Of a stretch of DNA of 8,714 bases, positions 5,930 through 8,714 are shown piece by piece. A model generated the notes under the pieces. That model did no database searches and was not told the DNA's origin. It saw nothing but the letters and a program-made list of their open reading frames with translations. The translations under genes were made by a program, and so were the position numbers. Source of the stretch: Sporomusaceae bacterium (GTDB lineage: Bacteria; Bacillota_C; Negativicutes; Sporomusales_B; UBA7701); NCBI GenBank assembly GCA_022839045.1, contig JALHDI010000113.1, positions 1-8,714 of the forward strand, in the 5' to 3' direction. Every line of letters starts with the position of its first letter. The first letter of the stretch is position 1.

Positions 5930-6508
5930 ATGCAACCCTTACGAATCGTCATCGCCGACAATGAATCGATAATCCGCATGGACCTCAAGGAACTGCTCGA
6001 AGAAGCGGGCCACACCGTGGTCGGCGAAGCGGCCGACGGCGTCAAGGCGATCGAACTGACCCGCCGGCACCGCCCCGACCTTGTCGTCATGGACATCAAA
6101 ATGCCCGAGATGGACGGCATCACCGCCGCCAAAATCATCTCCAACGAGAAAATCGCCCCCGTGCTGCTCCTCACCGCCTTCAGCCAGAAAGAAATCGTTG
6201 AAAAGGCCAAAGACTCCGGCGTACTGGCGTATCTCGTCAAGCCCGTCAAGGAAGCCAACCTGTTCCCGGCCATCGAAATAGCCCTGTCGCGGTTTCAGGA
6301 GTTCGCCGAGCTCGAGCGGGAACTGGAAGAAGTAAAGAACTCGCTTGAGACGCGCAAGATCCTCGACCGGGCCAAAGGCATCCTCATGGACGCCTACAAC
6401 CTCAGCGAAAACGAAGCCTATCGCCGTATCCAGCAATACAGCATGTCCAAACGCAAATCGATCAGGGAGGTGGCCGAGGCGATCGTCGAAGCCGCTACGA
6501 AAAAATAG
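5930..6508 (+). CDS. ANTAR-domain response regulator (RNA-binding antiterminator), PdtaR/EutV type
   Basis: The 192-residue protein has a receiver domain (about 1-120) with phospho-acceptor D55 (VVMDIKMPE), T82 and K104 (LVKPVKEA), an acidic coiled-coil linker (about 122-140) and a C-terminal ANTAR domain (about 140-190) with the typical RKILDRAKGILM, LSENEAYRRIQ and REVAEAIVEA stretches. In this family phosphorylation promotes dimerisation and binding to paired RNA hairpins with hexanucleotide loops, which prevents a terminator from forming or alters translation. The acidic pair normally seen near residue 10 is D10-N11-E12, so one acid is replaced by asparagine. AGGGAGG (5918-5924) gives a strong ribosome binding site. 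It certainly pairs with the kinase just upstream. Its RNA targets are unknown; I found no hairpin pair in this window with the A1/G4 loop rule. Confidence 0.93.
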   Translation: MQPLRIVIADNESIIRMDLKELLEEAGHTVVGEAADGVKAIELTRRHRPDLVVMDIKMPEMDGITAAKIISNEKIAPVLLLTAFSQKEIVEKAKDSGVLAYLVKPVKEANLFPAIEIALSRFQEFAELERELEEVKNSLETRKILDRAKGILMDAYNLSENEAYRRIQQYSMSKRKSIREVAEAIVEAATKK

Positions 6509-6512
6509 CGGC
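6491..6512 (+). other. Hairpin across the stop codon of the ANTAR regulator gene
   Basis: GCCGCTA (6491-6497) pairs perfectly with TAGCGGC (6506-6512) around an A-rich 8-nt loop. The stop codon TAG at 6506-6508 lies in the stem. No T run follows, so it is not a terminator. It may influence mRNA stability or processing between the regulator and the acyltransferase gene. Confidence 0.4.
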
Positions 6513-6518
6513 ACCACT

Positions 6519-6538
6519 AATACCTTTATGAGGTTATT
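6519..6538 (+). promoter_or_regulatory. Hairpin that covers the acyltransferase ribosome binding site
   Basis: AATACCT (6519-6525) pairs with AGGTTATT (6531-6538) with one bulged T, around the loop TTATG. The only Shine-Dalgarno-like bases for the acyltransferase start at 6542 are GAGG (6530-6533), and AGG lies in the stem. It is AU-rich and weak. It could make translation depend on ribosomes arriving from the regulator gene, or be incidental. Confidence 0.35.
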
Positions 6539-6541
6539 GCT

Positions 6542-7027
6542 ATGAAACGTCGCTACGAAGTTCACCCCGTCGCCGGCAAAAATTCGCTGCGCTTCTGGCC
6601 CGACGCCGTCAGCCCCCTCCGGGTCATCTGGAATTTCACCATCATCTCCCTCGGTCGCATATCGCCGTCCTTCCACGTCAAAAACTTCCTCTACCGCCTC
6701 CTGGGGGTCAAGATCGGCAAGAACGCCTCCGTTGGCCTCATGGTCATGCTGGACATCTTCTTTCCCGAAACGATCGAGATCGGCGACAACGTCATCATCG
6801 GCTACAACACCACCCTGCTCGGCCACGAATTCCTCAAAGACGAATGGCGCAAGGGCAAAATCGTCATCGAAAAAGACGTCGTCATCGGCGCCAACTGCAC
6901 CGTTCTGCCCGGAGTAGTCATCGGCGAAGGCGCGGTCGTATCGGCCATGACGCTCGTCAACCGCGACATCCCGCCCCGCTCCTTTTACGGCGGCGTGCCG
7001 GCGCGGGACCTGAGGACGGGGAAATGA
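6542..7027 (+). CDS. Acyltransferase of the hexapeptide-repeat (left-handed beta-helix) family
   Basis: The 161-residue protein has a short N-terminal helical part (1-52) and then hexapeptide repeats of the [LIV]-G-x4 type from about 55 to 140 (KIGKNASVG, IEIGDNVIIGYN, IVIEKDVVIGAN, VVIGEGAVV), ending in the DIPPRSFYGGVPARDL cap usual for this fold. H95 in LLGHEF is the likely catalytic histidine, as in maltose O-acetyl-transferase-like enzymes. Such proteins work as trimers and move acetyl or other acyl groups from CoA onto sugars, antibiotics or cell-surface precursors; the acceptor cannot be told here. The ATG at 6542 follows GAGG at 6530-6533 at 8 nt. It lies 33 nt after the regulator gene and overlaps the next gene by 4 nt (ATGA), so it is probably made in one transcript with both. 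The co-location with a DUF1405 membrane protein hints at an envelope role (inference). Confidence 0.85.
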   Translation: MKRRYEVHPVAGKNSLRFWPDAVSPLRVIWNFTIISLGRISPSFHVKNFLYRLLGVKIGKNASVGLMVMLDIFFPETIEIGDNVIIGYNTTLLGHEFLKDEWRKGKIVIEKDVVIGANCTVLPGVVIGEGAVVSAMTLVNRDIPPRSFYGGVPARDLRTGK

Positions 7028-7617
7028 CGACCCTCTTCCACCGGCGCTGGTTCCTGCTCTCCCTCGTCGCCGTCAACGCCGCCGGCACCGTCTGGGGAGT
7101 CGTCTGGTACTGGGACCAGCTCCTCGCCACCCCGTGGTACCTGCTGCCGTTAGTTCCCGACTCTCCCGGGCACGCCGCCCTGTTCGGCGTCTTCATCTGG
7201 TGGCTGGCGGCCGGGCGGACGGAACGCCTCGGCCCCGGGCAGGCCTTCCTCGCCTGGGCGGGCGTGCTCGGCGTAATCAAATACGGCCTGTGGACGACCG
7301 TCATCATCAGCCAGTACCTCCTCGCCCAGGGAAGCCAGCCCGGCGTCGAAGACTGGATGCTCTACATCAGCCACGGCGGCATGGCGATCCAGGGGCTCGT
7401 CTACATGGGGCGTCTGCCCCGGGCGGCGATGCCGGCCGCGCTCACGGTGCTGTGGCTGTCGGTCAACGACTTCTTCGACTACGTCCTCTTCACCCACCCT
7501 CGCCTGCCGCTCCCCGACCAGGTCGCAGCGGCCGCCTGGACCAACATCTTCCTCACCGTCCTGGTGGCGGTAATTGCATGCTGGCTGGTGAACAGAAAGG
7601 CGACCGGCAGGGCTTGA
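7024..7617 (+). CDS. DUF1405 integral membrane protein (YpjA-like)
   Basis: The frame is open from 6844, but the start at 7024 overlaps the acyltransferase stop as ATGA and is preceded by GAGG at 7012-7015. This gives 197 residues. About five hydrophobic segments are visible: roughly 9-29, 48-63, 73-100, 115-128 with 134-148, and 168-189. Motifs that match my memory of DUF1405/YpjA proteins are GTVWG (21-25), YLLPLVPDSP (39-48), IKYGLW (85-90), SHGGMAIQG (116-124) and NDFFDY (148-153). These polar residues within membrane segments suggest a conserved active or transport site, but no function is established for the family. It ends the kinase operon; its stop codon lies in the loop of the terminator. 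GC-rich codon use matches its neighbours. Confidence 0.82.
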   Translation: MTTLFHRRWFLLSLVAVNAAGTVWGVVWYWDQLLATPWYLLPLVPDSPGHAALFGVFIWWLAAGRTERLGPGQAFLAWAGVLGVIKYGLWTTVIISQYLLAQGSQPGVEDWMLYISHGGMAIQGLVYMGRLPRAAMPAALTVLWLSVNDFFDYVLFTHPRLPLPDQVAAAAWTNIFLTVLVAVIACWLVNRKATGRA

Positions 7618-7632
7618 CCCTGCCGATCTTTT
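7605..7632 (+). terminator. Rho-independent terminator of the kinase-DUF1405 operon
   Basis: A perfect 8-bp stem CGGCAGGG/CCCTGCCG (7605-7612 and 7618-7625) encloses the 5-nt loop CTTGA and is followed by ATCTTTT. The DUF1405 stop codon TGA (7615-7617) is in the loop, so the last codons serve both as coding sequence and as terminator stem. It insulates groESL from the upstream operon. Confidence 0.82.
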
Positions 7633-7644
7633 CGTCATAGCCGC

Positions 7645-7677
7645 GTCCTCCGGGACAAAGCCCGGGCGGGTGCCCGC
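7645..7677 (+). other. GC-rich segment with overlapping hairpins
   Basis: Several mutually exclusive short stems can form: GTCC/GGAC around TCCG (7645-7656), CCGGG/CCCGG around the hexaloop ACAAAG (7650-7665), and GGGC/GCCC around GGGT (7664-7675). It lies between the operon terminator and the groE promoter. The ACAAAG loop has A at position 1 but not G at position 4, so it is not a clean ANTAR target. No known riboswitch fits. Confidence 0.25.
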
Positions 7678-7741
7678 GCGCATAAAATAGCTGCGGGGTG
7701 AAGAAAATACCAGAGATGTCCCGAGCGGACAAAAAAATGTT

Positions 7742-7761
7742 GTAAAAAGTGCCGATTTTAC
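7742..7761. other. Inverted repeat upstream of the groE promoter
   Basis: GTAAAA (7742-7747) and TTTTAC (7756-7761) form a perfect 6-bp inverted repeat with an 8-bp centre, ending 12 bp before the -35 hexamer of groES. Its place suits an upstream regulator site, but no known operator consensus is matched. Confidence 0.25.
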
Positions 7762-7773
7762 CCGCTGCGGCTC

Positions 7774-7802
7774 TTGATTTTCCGCGCCGAATTATATATC
7801 AT
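7774..7802 (+). promoter_or_regulatory. Sigma-A-type promoter of groESL
   Basis: TTGATT (7774-7779) and TATCAT (7797-7802) are separated by 17 bp; the -10 has one mismatch to consensus. Initiation near 7809 would put the CIRCE element at the very start of the transcript, the usual arrangement for HrcA repression. Confidence 0.75.
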
Positions 7803-7813
7803 AATTTATGGAA

Positions 7814-7840
7814 TTAGCACTCGCCGTTGGTGAGTGCTAA
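7814..7840. promoter_or_regulatory. CIRCE operator (HrcA binding site)
   Basis: TTAGCACTC (7814-7822), a 9-bp spacer and GAGTGCTAA (7832-7840) form a perfect copy of the CIRCE consensus. The HrcA repressor binds it as a dimer and is inactivated on heat shock when GroEL is occupied by misfolded protein, so groESL is expected to be heat-inducible through HrcA here. The hrcA gene is not in the window. Confidence 0.98.
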
Positions 7841-7887
7841 TAACGAGAATACATACTGATACAAATACAGAAGGAGGGTTTTACCAC

Positions 7888-8172
7888 ATGATCAAGCCGT
7901 TAGGCGACAGGGTAGTAATCAAAGTCCTCGAAAAGGAAGAGAAGACCAAAAGCGGCATCGTCCTGCCCGACACCGCCAAAGAGAAGCCCCAGGAGGGCAA
8001 AATCGTTGCGGTCGGCACCGGCAAAGTGCTTGACAACGGCCAGCGCGTAGCGCTCGACGTCAAGGAAGGCGACAAAGTAATCTTCTCCAAATATGCCGGC
8101 ACCGAAGTCAAAATCGACGGCCAGGATTATCTCATCCTCAGCGAACGCGACGTACTGGCGATTGTTGAGTAA
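7888..8172 (+). CDS. groES: Co-chaperonin GroES (Hsp10)
   Basis: GroES forms the seven-subunit lid of the GroEL folding chamber in the cytosol. The 94-residue product is full length: [11 protein letters not shown] at 2-12, the mobile loop around [17 protein letters not shown] (17-33), [10 protein letters not shown] (34-43), and the C-terminal [14 protein letters not shown]. The frame opens at 7834, but AAGGAGG (7871-7877) and the conserved MIKPLGDR fix the start at 7888; the earlier ATG lies within the CIRCE element. groEL follows after 22 nt. Confidence 0.98.
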   Translation: MIKPLGDRVVIKVLEKEEKTKSGIVLPDTAKEKPQEGKIVAVGTGKVLDNGQRVALDVKEGDKVIFSKYAGTEVKIDGQDYLILSERDVLAIVE

Positions 8173-8185
8173 TATAAGGGGGTAA

Positions 8186-8714
<529 letters not shown>

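Noticed and set aside
7150..7683. Minus-strand gene with GGAGG before an ATG, opposite the DUF1405 gene
   Set aside because: It is antisense to a gene with good membrane-protein and operon evidence, and its product shows no recognisable fold; the ribosome binding site match comes from the GC-rich hairpin region.
7640..7710. Cyclic-di-GMP or other riboswitch suggested by GGGACAAAGCC
   Set aside because: Only one short stretch resembles the class; the conserved partner segments and overall fold are absent.

Overview
The window reads as chromosomal core DNA from a GC-rich (roughly 60-65 % by eye), endospore-forming member of the Bacillota. The evidence is a typical alpha/beta-type small acid-soluble spore protein gene, strong AGGAGG-type ribosome binding sites, a CIRCE/HrcA-controlled groESL operon, and the order thiL-tsaE-tsaB-rimI-tsaD...groES-groEL, which recalls the ydiA-E/groESL neighbourhood of Bacillus subtilis. 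The GC content and the clostridial flavour of the spore protein make a spore-forming Negativicute (Sporomusa-like) plausible, but this is inference.

Region 1 (1-2693, +) is a tight operon: thiL (thiamine-monophosphate kinase), tsaE and tsaB (tRNA t6A synthesis) and rimI (ribosomal-protein/N-alpha acetyltransferase), with tsaE/tsaB and tsaB/rimI overlapping. Region 2 (2694-3136) holds a minus-strand spore protein gene closed by two minus-strand intrinsic terminators, then a short divergent promoter region. Region 3 (3137-4153, +) is tsaD, the catalytic partner of TsaB and TsaE, read from a TTG start.

Region 4 (4154-4509) is a 356-bp gap. It starts with four DnaA-box-like sequences in one orientation, two of them perfect, followed by an AT-rich stretch and a GC-rich hairpin. 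I recall that the equivalent gcp(tsaD)-ydiF gap of B. subtilis is a DnaA-box cluster, so this may be a conserved DnaA-titrating site. It is the most interesting signal in the window.

Region 5 (4510-7617, +) looks like one operon: a soluble GAF-like/PAS/HisKA_2 histidine kinase, an ANTAR response regulator that probably acts by binding RNA hairpins (PdtaS/PdtaR or EutW/EutV type), a left-handed-beta-helix acyltransferase, and a DUF1405 (YpjA-like) membrane protein. A strong intrinsic terminator overlaps the last stop codon. Region 6 (7618-8714, +) has a sigma-A-type promoter, a perfect CIRCE operator, groES and the first third of groEL, which runs off the window.

I found no mobile element, CRISPR array, tRNA or rRNA, and no clear new multi-gene system. 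The unusual content lies in the non-coding stretches and in the unassigned target of the kinase/ANTAR pair.
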